64,000 nucleotides of DNA from Streptomyces shenzhenensis (GTDB lineage: Bacteria > Actinomycetota > Actinomycetes > Streptomycetales > Streptomycetaceae), in contig NZ_JAJONF010000015.1 in NCBI RefSeq assembly GCF_021462265.1, positions 124,001 to 188,000 on the forward strand, in the 5' to 3' direction. Position numbers and translations under genes: made by a program. Each line of letters begins with the position of its first letter. Positions within the stretch are counted from its first letter, which is position 1. Positions 51,562-60,523 of the stretch are shown here, one piece after another. The notes under the pieces were generated by a model. That model saw only the letters and a program-made list of their open reading frames with translations. It ran no database searches and was not told the origin of the DNA.

Positions 51562-51589
51562 GCGCCGGCTCCGCCAACTCCTACGATCG

Positions 51590-51905
51590 TCTCCCTGGCA
51601 CCCACCGGGTTCGCGGCCGGAACGGGCCTGGCCGGCCCGAACCCCGCGGCGGCCGGCAACAACGCCCTGCCGCTGATGGTCCTGCCGCTCCTGCCCAGCG
51701 CCTTCGTGCCGGTCGACGCGATGCCGGGCCGGCTCCGGCCGATCGCCGGGTACCAGCCGCTCACCCCGCCATCGAGACCCTGCGCGGGCTGCTCCTCGGC
51801 ACCGGGATCGGCCCCAACGGGTGGCTGGCCGTGGCCTGGTGCGTGGGGCCGGCCGCGCTCGGCTGCTTCTGGTCCACGTCGCTTTTCGACCGCGAGCCGA
51901 AGTGG
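51590..51905 (+). pseudogene. C-terminal relic of an ABC-2 type permease
   Basis: The plus strand reads NNALPLMVLPLLPSAFVPVD and RLRPIAGYQPLTP. After a frame change near 51770 it reads IETLRGLLLGTGIGPNGW followed by LAVAWCVGPAALGCFWSTSL. This is the typical permease end. The ATPase gene and about two thirds of the permease are missing, and the frameshift shows decay. Confidence 0.75.
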
Positions 51906-51993
51906 AGACCAGCGGGCCGCGGCCGGCGACTCGCCCCGCACCGGGGCGGCGTACTCCGACACCACGTCAGACGTACGCCGCCCCTCGGCCCCT

Positions 51994-54540
51994 TCAGGAA
52001 CCCGCCGCCGTCGGCAGATCCGGTTCCTCCGACCGCTCGCGCCCCGGTGCCGTCGGCACCGCGAGGACCATCGTGAGACCGCCGCCCGGGGTGTCCTCGG
52101 CGTCGAGGGTGCCGCCGACGGACTCGGCGAAGCCCCGGGCCACGGCCAGTCCGAGGCCGACACCGACGCCGCGGGGCGAGTCGCCGTACCGCTGGAAGGG
52201 TTCGAAGATGCGGTCCTTGGCCTCGTCCGGGACACCGGGTCCGCGGTCGACGACCCGTACCTCGACCCGGTCGGCGAGGGCACTCGCGGAGACCAGGACC
52301 TTCTCTTCCGGCGGGCTGTACTTGACGGCGTTCTCGACGACGTTGGCGACGGCCCGCTCCAGCAGGCCCCGGTCGACGTACACCATGGGCAGGGTCTCGG
52401 GGATGTCCAGCTCCACGCTGTCCTCGGGCACCCCGCCGAGCGCCATGGGCACGACCTCGTCGAGGTCGGTCTCCCGGATGATGGGGGTGACGGTGCCGGT
52501 CTGCAGGCGGGACATGTCGAGGAGGTTGCCGACGAGGTGGTCGAGGCGGTCGGCGCCCTCCTCTATGGCCTCCAGGAGTTCGGCCTGGTCTTGTTCGGAC
52601 CACTCGACGTCGTCGGAACGCAGCGAGGACACCGCTGCCTTGATGCCGGCGAGTGGTGTGCGCAGGTCGTGGCTGACGGCGGCGAGCAGGGCGGTGCGGA
52701 TGCGGTTGCCCTCGGCCAGTTCCTTGGCGCGGTCGGCCTCGCGTTGCAGACGCTGGCGGTCCAGGACGACGGCGGCCTGCGCGGCGAACGCGGCCAGCAC
52801 CCGGCGGTCGGAGGCCGGCAGCACCCGGCCGCGCAGGGACAGGGCCATGTGGTCGCCGACCGGTACGTCCACGTCCGCGTCCTCGGGGATCTCGGCGGGC
52901 CGGGGTCCCACGCTGCCGGCGCAGGTCCAGGGGGTCGTCTCGTCGGTCCGCTCCAGCAGGGCCGCCGAGTCCATGCCGAAGGTCTCGCGGACCCGTTCGA
53001 GGAGTTCCTCCAGGCTGGTCTCGCCACGCAGGATGTTACCGGCGAGGAAGGAGAGGATCTCCGACTCGGCACGCAGCCGGGCCGCCTGATGGGTGCGCCG
53101 GGCCGCCAGGTCCACCACCGAGGCCACGGACAGGGCGACCCCGACGAAGATCACGATGGCGACGATGTTCTTCGGGTCGGCGATGGTGAAGGTGTGGACG
53201 GGCGGGGTGAAGAACCAGTTGAGCAGCAGCGAGCCCACCACCGCGGAGGCCAGCGCGGGGAAGAGGCCGCCCACGAGGGCCGCCGCCACCGTCAGACTGA
53301 GGAACAGCAGCATGTCGTTGGCGAGACCGACCTCCGGAACGGCGCTGGTGAGCAACCAGGTGAGGAGGAGGGGGCCGAGCACTCCGACGAGCCAGCCCCA
53401 GACGACCCGGGCGCGTCCCAGGCGCGCTCCACGGGCCACCGGCAGGCCGCGGCCCTTGCCGGCCTCGTCATGGGTGATGAGGTGGACGTCGAGGTCGGGT
53501 CCGGACTCGCGGGCGACCGTGGCTCCGACTCCCGGTCCGAAGACGTACTGCCAGCTTCTGCGCCGGGAGACGCCGAGGACGATCTGGGTGGCGTTCACAC
53601 CCCGGGAGAAGTCGAGCAGGGCGGCCGGGATGTCGTCGCCGACGACCTGGTGGAAGGTGCCGCCGAGGTCCTCCACCAGGGTGCGCTGGACGGCCAGCTC
53701 CTTCGGGGAGGCCGACGTCAGCCCGTCGCTGCGCGATATGTAGACGGCCAGCACCTCACCGCCGGCGCCCTTCTCGGCCAGGCGGGCCGCCCGGCGGATG
53801 AGAGTGCGCCCCTCCGGCCCGCCGGTCAGCCCGACCACGATCCGCTCCCGTGAACCCCAGATGGTCGAGACCTGGTGCGCACTGCGGTACTCGGTGAGAT
53901 ACGCGTCGACCCGGTCGGCCACCCACAGCAGCGCCAGTTCGCGCAGGGCGGTGAGGTTGCCCGGCCGGAAGTAGTTGGAGAGGGCCGCGTCGACCTTGTC
54001 CGACTTGTAGATGTTGCCGTGCGCCATCCGGCGGCGCAGCGCCTCCGGGGACATGTCGACCAGCTCGATCTGGTCGGCGCGCCGCACCACTTCGTCGGGG
54101 ACCGTCTCGCGCTGCCGCACCCCGGTGATCGACTCGACCACGTCACCCAGCGACTCCAGGTGCTGGATGTTGACGGTGGAGACGACGTCGATGCCCGCCG
54201 CGAGCAGTTCCTCCACGTCCTGCCAGCGCTTGGTGTTCCGCGAGCCGGGGACGTTGGTGTGGGCGAGTTCGTCCACCAGGGCGACGGCGGGGGCCCGGCG
54301 CAGTACGGCGTCGACGTCCATCTCGGTGAAGGTCGCGCCCCGGTACTCCAGTTCCTTGCGTGGTACCTGTTCCAGGCCGTGCAGCATCACCTCGGTGCGC
54401 GGCCGGTGGTGGTGCTCCACGAAGGCGACCACGCAGTCGGTGCCCCGCTCGGTACGGCGGTGCGCCTCCGACAGCATCGCGTACGTCTTGCCGACGCCGG
54501 GTGCCGCGCCGAGGTAGATCCGGAGCTTGCCGCGTGCCAT
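51994..54540 (-). CDS. kdpD: Turgor/K+ sensor kinase KdpD
   Basis: 848-residue sensor kinase for potassium limitation. Walker A is GAAPGVGKT (residues 11-19) in the KdpD domain. A universal-stress-like segment, four closely spaced membrane helices (near residues 385-480), a GAF-like domain and the kinase follow. The H-box is AAVSHDLRTPLAGIKAAVSS, the N-box VANVVENAVKYS, and the G-boxes GPGVPDEAKDRIFEPF and GVGLGLAVARGFAESVGG. KdpE is one base upstream, so the two are coupled. Confidence 0.97.
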   Translation of the reverse strand: MARGKLRIYLGAAPGVGKTYAMLSEAHRRTERGTDCVVAFVEHHHRPRTEVMLHGLEQVPRKELEYRGATFTEMDVDAVLRRAPAVALVDELAHTNVPGSRNTKRWQDVEELLAAGIDVVSTVNIQHLESLGDVVESITGVRQRETVPDEVVRRADQIELVDMSPEALRRRMAHGNIYKSDKVDAALSNYFRPGNLTALRELALLWVADRVDAYLTEYRSAHQVSTIWGSRERIVVGLTGGPEGRTLIRRAARLAEKGAGGEVLAVYISRSDGLTSASPKELAVQRTLVEDLGGTFHQVVGDDIPAALLDFSRGVNATQIVLGVSRRRSWQYVFGPGVGATVARESGPDLDVHLITHDEAGKGRGLPVARGARLGRARVVWGWLVGVLGPLLLTWLLTSAVPEVGLANDMLLFLSLTVAAALVGGLFPALASAVVGSLLLNWFFTPPVHTFTIADPKNIVAIVIFVGVALSVASVVDLAARRTHQAARLRAESEILSFLAGNILRGETSLEELLERVRETFGMDSAALLERTDETTPWTCAGSVGPRPAEIPEDADVDVPVGDHMALSLRGRVLPASDRRVLAAFAAQAAVVLDRQRLQREADRAKELAEGNRIRTALLAAVSHDLRTPLAGIKAAVSSLRSDDVEWSEQDQAELLEAIEEGADRLDHLVGNLLDMSRLQTGTVTPIIRETDLDEVVPMALGGVPEDSVELDIPETLPMVYVDRGLLERAVANVVENAVKYSPPEEKVLVSASALADRVEVRVVDRGPGVPDEAKDRIFEPFQRYGDSPRGVGVGLGLAVARGFAESVGGTLDAEDTPGGGLTMVLAVPTAPGRERSEEPDLPTAAGS

Positions 54541-54541
54541 G

Positions 54542-55225
54542 TCATCCTTCGAAGCGGTAGCCCATGCCGGGCTCGGTGATCAGATAGCGGGGGTGCGAGG
54601 GGTCCGTCTCCAGTTTGCGACGCAGCTGGGCCATGTAGACGCGCAGGTAGTTGGTCTTGTTGCTCTGCGAAACGCCCCAGACCTCCTGGAGGAGGTGCTT
54701 CTGAGTGATCAGCCGGCCCGGGTTGGTCACCAGGATCTCCAGCAGGTGCCATTCGGTCGGCGTCAGTCGCACGTCCCGCCCGTCCCGGACGACCTTCTTC
54801 GCGAGCAGGTCGATGCTGAAGCCGTCCGTCTCGACCTGGGTGGACTCCGGCACCAGCGGCACGTCCTCGGTACGGCGGACCGCGGCCCGCAGCCGGGCCA
54901 GCAGTTCGTTCATGCTGAACGGCTTGGTGATGTAGTCGTCGGCACCGGCGTCGAGGGCGGCCACCTTCTCGTCGGACGCCTGCCGGGCGGACAGGACCAG
55001 GATCGGCACCCTGGTCCAGCCCCGCAGGGCCTTGATCACGTCGACGCCGTCCATGTCGGGCAGTCCGAGGTCGAGCATCACGACGTCCGGCTGGCGTGCG
55101 GCCGCGAGCCGCAGTGCCGTGGCACCGTCCGGGGCGGCGTCCACGCCGTATTGACGTGCCTGCAGGTTGATGACGAGGGCCCGTACGAGCTGCGGGTCGT
55201 CCTCCACCACGAGCACCCGGGTCAT
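54542..55225 (-). CDS. kdpE: Response regulator KdpE
   Basis: 227-residue OmpR-type activator of kdpFABC. The acidic pocket is VVEDDP, the phospho-acceptor Asp sits in VMLDLGLPDMDG, and the Lys in YITKPFSMNELLARL. The winged helix has LTPTEWHLLEILVTNPGRLI and VYMAQLRRKLE. The start at 55225 (AGGAAAGG upstream) is chosen over an in-frame extension into the kdpC-kdpE spacer. Confidence 0.96.
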   Translation of the reverse strand: MTRVLVVEDDPQLVRALVINLQARQYGVDAAPDGATALRLAAARQPDVVMLDLGLPDMDGVDVIKALRGWTRVPILVLSARQASDEKVAALDAGADDYITKPFSMNELLARLRAAVRRTEDVPLVPESTQVETDGFSIDLLAKKVVRDGRDVRLTPTEWHLLEILVTNPGRLITQKHLLQEVWGVSQSNKTNYLRVYMAQLRRKLETDPSHPRYLITEPGMGYRFEG

Positions 55226-55295
55226 GGGTGTGTGCCTTTCCTGTCGTACGTCGGGCCGGGTGGCGCCGGACGTGAGGCGACCGACGCCATGGCTA

Positions 55296-55339
55296 CGGGA
55301 GTTGACGGCATCGGGACGCCTCCCGGCCGCCAACTCCCG
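55296..55339 (-). terminator. Stem-loop between kdpC and kdpE
   Basis: CGGGAGTTG (55296-55304) and CAACTCCCG (55331-55339) form a 9-bp outer stem. The inner sequence can form CGGGA/TCCCG. Placed in the 133-bp gap between the transport genes and kdpED, it may lower read-through so that KdpD/KdpE are made in smaller amounts. Confidence 0.6.
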
Positions 55340-55358
55340 CTTTCTTCGCGTAACCCCA

Positions 55359-56027
55359 TCAGTGCTTCGCCACGAGGTCCTTGAGCGCGATGTTGAGTTC
55401 GAGGACGTTCACCCGCGGCTCACCGATGAAGCCGAGGGTGCGGCCGTCGGTGTGGTCCTTGACCAGCTTCTCCACCTGGGCCACGGACAGGTTGTTCTTC
55501 TCGGCGACCCGGTGGACCTGGATGTCCGCGTACTGCGGCGAGATGTCCGGGTCCAGGCCGGAGCCGGAGGACGTCACCGCGTCGGCCGGTACCTCGTTCG
55601 CCTTGACCGTGTACCCGGGGACCGAGTTGTCCTTGACGACGGCGGCCTTGGCGGCCTTGACCTGCTGGACGAGCACCTTGTTGTCCGCGGCGAGGTTGGT
55701 CGCACCCGAAAGGATCAGCTTGTACCGGGTGTTGACGCTGTTGCTGCCGAGCCCGCCCGCCGGACGGCCCTGGAACCACTGCAGAGCAGCGTCCGGGGTC
55801 TCCTGCCCCTTCTTCAGCGGGAGGTTGTACGACTGCCCGATCAGGGACGAGCCGACGACCTTGCCGTCCGCCTTGATCTCGGAGCCGTTCGCCTTGTCGG
55901 GGAACAGCGCCTGAGCCACACCCGTGACCACCAGCGGGTAGATCACGCCGGTGACCAGGGTCAGCACGAGCAGCGCCCGCAGCCCCGCCCCGAGCAACCG
56001 GGCTGTGTTCGTAAGGGAGTTATGCAT
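55359..56027 (-). CDS. kdpC: K+-transporting ATPase subunit KdpC
   Basis: 222 residues with one N-terminal helix (LRALLVLTLVTGVIYPLVVT). The family features GSSLIGQSYN, QWFQGRPAG and SGSGLDPDISPQYADIQVHR are present. KdpC stabilises the KdpA-KdpB complex and helps ATP binding. It lies 5 bp downstream of kdpB. Confidence 0.97.
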   Translation of the reverse strand: MHNSLTNTARLLGAGLRALLVLTLVTGVIYPLVVTGVAQALFPDKANGSEIKADGKVVGSSLIGQSYNLPLKKGQETPDAALQWFQGRPAGGLGSNSVNTRYKLILSGATNLAADNKVLVQQVKAAKAAVVKDNSVPGYTVKANEVPADAVTSSGSGLDPDISPQYADIQVHRVAEKNNLSVAQVEKLVKDHTDGRTLGFIGEPRVNVLELNIALKDLVAKH

Positions 56028-56032
56028 GGGGA

Positions 56033-58165
56033 TCAGCCGATTCCGGGGATGAAGGAGATGAGCAGGTCGATGATCTTGATGCCGAGGAACGGGGCGATCA
56101 GTCCGCCGATGCCGTAGATCGTCAGGTTGCGCCGCAGCATCTTGTCCGCGCTCACCGGCCGGTACTGCACGCCCTTCAGGGACAGCGGCACCAGCGCGAT
56201 GATGATCAGCGCGTTGAAGACGACGGCCGACAGGATCGCGGAGTCGGGCGAGGACAGGTGCATGATGTTGAGCTTGTCGAGGCCGGGATAGACGGCCGCG
56301 AACAGCGCGGGGATGATCGCGAAGTACTTCGCGACGTCGTTGGCGATGGAGAACGTGGTCAGCGCACCGCGGGTGATCAGCAGCTGCTTGCCGATCTCGA
56401 CGATCTCGATGAGCTTGGTCGGGTTGGAGTCGAGGTCGACCATGTTGCCGGCCTCCTTGGCGGCCGACGTACCCGTGTTCATCGCCACGCCCACGTCCGC
56501 CTGGGCCAGCGCGGGCGCGTCGTTGGTGCCGTCACCGGTCATCGCGACCAGCTTGCCGCCCGCCTGCTCCCGCTTGATGAGGGCCATCTTGTCCTCGGGA
56601 GTGGCCTCGGCCAGGAAGTCGTCGACACCCGCCTCCTCGGCGATCGCCTTGGCGGTCAGCGGATTGTCACCCGTGATCATGACCGTCTTGATGCCCATCC
56701 GCCGCAGTTCCCCGAACCGCTCCCGCATGCCGTCCTTGACGACGTCCTTGAGATGGATGACACCCAGCACACGGGCACCCTGGTCATCCTTGACGGCTAC
56801 GAGCAGCGGGGTGCCGCCGGCCTGCGAGATGGCACTGGAGAGGGTGCCCGCGTCGTCCGCGACGGTGCCGCCCTGTTCCTGGACCCAGGCGATGACCGAA
56901 CCGGTCGCGCCCTTGCGGATCTTCCGGCCGTCGACGTCCACACCCGACATCCGGGTCTGGGCGGTGAAGGCGATCCACTCGGCGTGCGCCAGCTCGCCCT
57001 GGTGCCGTTCCCGCAGCCCGTACGTCTCCTTGGCCAGTACGACGACGGAGCGGCCCTCGGGGGTCTCGTCGGCCAGCGAGGAGAGCTGGGCCGCGTCGGC
57101 CACCTCCGCTTCGGTGGTGCCACGCACCGGCACGAACTCGGACGCCTGCCGGTTGCCGAGGGTGATGGTGCCGGTCTTGTCGAGCAGCAGCGTGGAGACG
57201 TCACCGGCGGCCTCGACCGCGCGCCCGGACATGGCGAGCACGTTGCGCTGCACCAGCCGGTCCATGCCGGCGATACCGATGGCCGACAGCAGCGCACCGA
57301 TCGTCGTCGGGATGAGACACACCAGCAGGGCGACCAGCACGACCATCGTCAGGTGGGTGCCCGCGTAGTTCGCGAAGGGCGGCAGGGTGGCGACGGCCAG
57401 CAGGAAGACGACGGTCAGCGAGGCGAGCAGGATGTTCAGCGCGATCTCGTTCGGCGTCTTCTGCCGGGCCGCGCCCTCGACGAGGCTGATCATCCGGTCG
57501 ATGAAGGTCTCGCCCGGCCTCGTCGTGATCCTGATGACGATCCGGTCGGACAGCACCTTCGTACCGCCGGTCACGGCGCTGCGGTCACCGCCGGACTCGC
57601 GGATGACCGGAGCCGACTCACCGGTGATCGCCGACTCGTCGACCGACGCGACGCCCTCGATGACGTCGCCGTCACCGGGGATGACGTCGCCGGCCTCGCA
57701 GACGACCAGGTCACCGATCCTCAGCTCGGTGCCGGGCACCTGCTCCTCGGTGTCCCCGGCCAGCCGCCGGGCGACCGTGTCGGTCTTGGCCTTGCGCAGG
57801 GTGTCCGCCTGGGCCTTGCCGCGGCCCTCGGCGACCGCTTCCGCGAGGTTGGCGAAGATCACGGTCAGCCAGAGCCAGGCGCTGATGGTCCAGCCGAACC
57901 AGTCGCCGGGGTCCTTGAAGGAGAAGACCGTGGTCAGGACGGAGCCGACCCACACCACGAACATCACGGGCGACTTGACCATCACCCGCGGGTCCAGCTT
58001 GCGGCACGCTTCCGGCAGCGACTTGAGCAACTGCTTGGGATCGAAGAGGCCGGCGCCGACACGGCCCTCGGGGGCCTTGTGCCCGGTGGGGACGTCGCTG
58101 TGCGGCGCCCGGGTCGGGGTGGCTGTGGACATGGAGTCCTCTGACTTCTCTGTGCGGGTGGTCAT
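56033..58165 (-). CDS. kdpB: K+-transporting ATPase ATP-binding subunit KdpB
   Basis: 710-residue P-type ATPase subunit. The phosphorylation site is DKTGTIT in STLLLDKTGTITLGNRQ. TGESAPVIRE is the dephosphorylation loop and GDGTNDAPALAQADVG the hinge. The start at 58165 overlaps the kdpA stop (ATGA); an internal ATG at 58132 also has a good site (AGAGGA). The N-terminus carries an extra 30-40 polar residues. Confidence 0.97.
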   Translation of the reverse strand: MTTRTEKSEDSMSTATPTRAPHSDVPTGHKAPEGRVGAGLFDPKQLLKSLPEACRKLDPRVMVKSPVMFVVWVGSVLTTVFSFKDPGDWFGWTISAWLWLTVIFANLAEAVAEGRGKAQADTLRKAKTDTVARRLAGDTEEQVPGTELRIGDLVVCEAGDVIPGDGDVIEGVASVDESAITGESAPVIRESGGDRSAVTGGTKVLSDRIVIRITTRPGETFIDRMISLVEGAARQKTPNEIALNILLASLTVVFLLAVATLPPFANYAGTHLTMVVLVALLVCLIPTTIGALLSAIGIAGMDRLVQRNVLAMSGRAVEAAGDVSTLLLDKTGTITLGNRQASEFVPVRGTTEAEVADAAQLSSLADETPEGRSVVVLAKETYGLRERHQGELAHAEWIAFTAQTRMSGVDVDGRKIRKGATGSVIAWVQEQGGTVADDAGTLSSAISQAGGTPLLVAVKDDQGARVLGVIHLKDVVKDGMRERFGELRRMGIKTVMITGDNPLTAKAIAEEAGVDDFLAEATPEDKMALIKREQAGGKLVAMTGDGTNDAPALAQADVGVAMNTGTSAAKEAGNMVDLDSNPTKLIEIVEIGKQLLITRGALTTFSIANDVAKYFAIIPALFAAVYPGLDKLNIMHLSSPDSAILSAVVFNALIIIALVPLSLKGVQYRPVSADKMLRRNLTIYGIGGLIAPFLGIKIIDLLISFIPGIG

Positions 58166-59841
58166 GACGCCAGCCCCTCGGCGAGCGGACCCAGCGCCAG
58201 GGCCGGGAAGTAGGTCAGGCCGGTGATGATCAGGATCGCGCCGACCAGCAGACCGGTGAAGAGCGGCTTCTCGGTGCGCAGGGTGCCGGCCGTGGCCGGG
58301 ACGGGCTTCTGCTCGGCGAGCGAGCCGGCCAGCGCCAGCACGAACACCATCGGCAGGAAACGCCCCAGCAGCATCGCGAGTCCGGTCATGGTGTTGAACC
58401 AGTCGGTGTTCGCGTTCAGCCCGGCGAAGGCGGAGCCGTTGTTGTTCGACGCCGACGTGAACGCGTACAGGACTTCCGAGAAACCGTGCGCCCCGGAGTT
58501 GAGCATCGAGTGCGGAGGTGTCGGCAGCGCCATGGAGATCGCGGTGAAGATCAGCACGAGCGCCGGGGTGATCAGGATGTAGCAGGCCGCCAGCTTGATC
58601 TCGCGCGCGCCGATCTTCTTGCCCAGGTACTCGGGCGTACGGCCGACCATCAGACCAGCGATGAACACCGCGATGACCGCCATGATCAGGATGCCGTAGA
58701 GGCCGGATCCGGTGCCGCCGGGGGCGATCTCGCCCAGCATCATGCCGAGCATGGTGATGCCGCCGCCGAGACCGGTGAAGGACGAGTGGAAGGAGTCCAC
58801 CGCCCCGGTCGACGTCAGGGTCGTGGACACCGCGAAGATCGACGAGGAGCCGACCCCGAAGCGGACCTCCTTGCCCTCCATCGCCCCACCCGCGAGCTGC
58901 AGCGCCGGGCCGTGGTGGGCGAACTCGGTCCACATCATCAGGGCCACGAAGCCCAGCCAGATGCTCGCCATGGTCGCGAGGATCGCGTAGCCCTGCTTGA
59001 CGGAACCGACCATCACACCGAAGGTCCGGGTCAGGGAGAACGGGATGACCAGCAGCAGGAAGATCTCGAAGAGGTTGGTGAACGGGGTCGGGTTCTCGAA
59101 GGGGTGGGCGGAGTTGGCGTTGAAGTAACCGCCGCCGTTGGTGCCGAACTCCTTGATGGCCTCCTGGGAGGCGACCGCACCGCCGTTCCACTGCTGCGAG
59201 CCGCCCATGCTGTGCCCGTTGAAGAACTGGCCGACCTCGTGGATGCCGGAGAAGTTCTGGATGGCACCGCAGGCGACCAGCACGATCGCGGCGATCGCCG
59301 CGCCCGGCACCAGGATCCGCAGCGTGCCGCGCACCAGGTCGGCCCAGAAATTGCCGAGTTCACCGGTGCGCGAGCGCGCGAACCCCCGGACGAGGGCCAC
59401 GGCCACCGCGATTCCGACAGCCGCCGACACGAAGTTCTGCACGGCCAGACCGGCGGTCTGCACGACGTGCCCCATGGTCTGCTCGCCGTAGTACGACTGC
59501 CAGTTCGTGTTGGTCACGAAGGACGCGGCGGTGTTGAACGACTGCGCCGGGTTGACCGAGGAGAAGCCGAGCGAACCGGGCAGGATGCCCTGGAGCCGCT
59601 GCAGCAGGTACAGGAAGAGAACGCCGATCAGGGAGAAGGCCAGGACCGCGCGCAGGTAGGCGGGCCAGGTCATCTCTGTGTCGGGGTCGGCGCCGATGCC
59701 CTTGTAGATCCACTTCTCGACCCGCCAGTGCTTGTCGGAGGAGTAGACCCTGGCCATGTAGGTGCCGAGCGGGATGTAGGCGAGCGCCAGCGCGCCTATG
59801 AGCGCGACGAGCTGGAGGATGCCTGCGAGTACGGGACCCAT
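58162..59841 (-). CDS. kdpA: K+-transporting ATPase channel subunit KdpA
   Basis: 559-residue channel-like subunit that binds and passes K+. The four pore-loop segments are visible as TNTNWQSYYGEQTMGH, FGTNGGGYFNANSAHPFENP, TLTSTGAVDSFHSSF and TSASNNNGSAFAGLN. It has the usual ten or so helices. It lies 8 bp downstream of kdpF and overlaps kdpB. Confidence 0.97.
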   Translation of the reverse strand: MGPVLAGILQLVALIGALALAYIPLGTYMARVYSSDKHWRVEKWIYKGIGADPDTEMTWPAYLRAVLAFSLIGVLFLYLLQRLQGILPGSLGFSSVNPAQSFNTAASFVTNTNWQSYYGEQTMGHVVQTAGLAVQNFVSAAVGIAVAVALVRGFARSRTGELGNFWADLVRGTLRILVPGAAIAAIVLVACGAIQNFSGIHEVGQFFNGHSMGGSQQWNGGAVASQEAIKEFGTNGGGYFNANSAHPFENPTPFTNLFEIFLLLVIPFSLTRTFGVMVGSVKQGYAILATMASIWLGFVALMMWTEFAHHGPALQLAGGAMEGKEVRFGVGSSSIFAVSTTLTSTGAVDSFHSSFTGLGGGITMLGMMLGEIAPGGTGSGLYGILIMAVIAVFIAGLMVGRTPEYLGKKIGAREIKLAACYILITPALVLIFTAISMALPTPPHSMLNSGAHGFSEVLYAFTSASNNNGSAFAGLNANTDWFNTMTGLAMLLGRFLPMVFVLALAGSLAEQKPVPATAGTLRTEKPLFTGLLVGAILIITGLTYFPALALGPLAEGLAS

Positions 59842-59849
59842 GTCTGCTC

Positions 59850-59939
59850 TCAGAACCTCTCCGGGAAGATCAGGGCGAGGACGAGATAGCCCAGCAGGGC
59901 GACGGCCACGACCAGGCCGACGATGTTCTCGGCGGTCAC
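59850..59939 (-). CDS. kdpF: Small stabilising subunit KdpF
   Basis: 29-residue single-helix peptide from a GTG, with the family pattern IVGLVVAVALLGYLVLALIF ending PERF. KdpF stabilises the Kdp complex. Its start overlaps the stop of the 27-residue peptide gene upstream (GTGA). Confidence 0.92.
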   Translation of the reverse strand: MTAENIVGLVVAVALLGYLVLALIFPERF

Positions 59940-60019
59940 AGCTTCGTCACCCCCTTGGCGACGAGGGCCACCAGCACAAAGGCCGCAACCGTGGCGATGA
60001 CGAAGGCCAGATCGGCCAT
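59936..60019 (-). CDS. 27-residue membrane peptide before kdpF
   Basis: The ATG at 60019 has AGGAG six bases upstream. The product is one hydrophobic helix (FVIATVAAFVLVALVAKG) with a short basic end, TKL. The stop overlaps the kdpF GTG by four bases, so it is translated with the operon. It is not KdpF itself, which follows. It may be an additional Kdp subunit or a leader peptide. Confidence 0.75.
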   Translation of the reverse strand: MADLAFVIATVAAFVLVALVAKGVTKL

Positions 60020-60107
60020 CGCGAACTCCTGGAGTGAGGTTCGATAGGAACGGACGCTTAGAGGAAAGCGCCTCTCCGGCCGGTTTCGGCCACCCGTTGA
60101 CGGCTCT

Positions 60108-60146
60108 CTTACGGCGGTCCGCAAGCCCTTGACGCAACCCTTACGG
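60108..60146. promoter_or_regulatory. Candidate KdpE sites upstream of kdp operon
   Basis: CTTACGG (60108-60114) with CCGCAAG (60119-60125) makes a near-perfect dyad. A second CTTACGG lies at 60140-60146, 32 bp away, about three helical turns. They lie 90-130 bp upstream of the first operon start codon. Confidence 0.5.
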
Positions 60147-60196
60147 ACCCGACCCGTACCGGTTGGCAGCGCCATGGCGACCGACAGCGATCTGCC

Positions 60197-60421
60197 TCAC
60201 AACCGGAAGCGCAGCCGGCAGATGACCGCGCCCGACTCACGCCGTACGGCATGTGCGACCACGGCCCCCCGCTGGTTCCGCAGCAACCGCTGCCACAGCC
60301 GCTCCGGCTCGGCCTCCGGGATCAGTACCGTCACCTGGGTGGCCGGCTCGTGTGCCACCCGGGCCCCGAGGACCGCGCCGCGCTGTCCGCCCTGGAGCGC
60401 GCCTGGGCCGTGCCGCCGCAC
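60197..60421 (-). pseudogene. C-terminal relic of an APC-family amino-acid permease
   Basis: The minus strand reads TQVTVLIPEAEPERLWQRLL, then RNQRGAVVAHAVRRESGAV and ICRLRFRL at the end. This is the cytoplasmic C-terminal tail of Streptomyces APC permeases that are often next to kdp genes. All membrane helices are missing and the plus-strand gene at 60524 follows, so it is a remnant. Confidence 0.65.
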
Positions 60422-60523
60422 AGGTGACGCGCCCCGCGGCCAAGCGCAAGGAACCGTCGGAGAGGCGTCAGCAACGCATCAAGGGGTGCCGATCTGATTC
60501 TTACGGTCACTATCGTCGGCACC

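Noticed and set aside
58166..59191. Extension of kdpB upstream to 59191
   Set aside because: That frame runs antiparallel in content through kdpA, and the ATGA overlap at 58162-58165 gives a normal KdpB start.
60197..60421. An intact small protein gene
   Set aside because: The sequence is recognisable only as the tail of an APC permease and lacks any membrane part.
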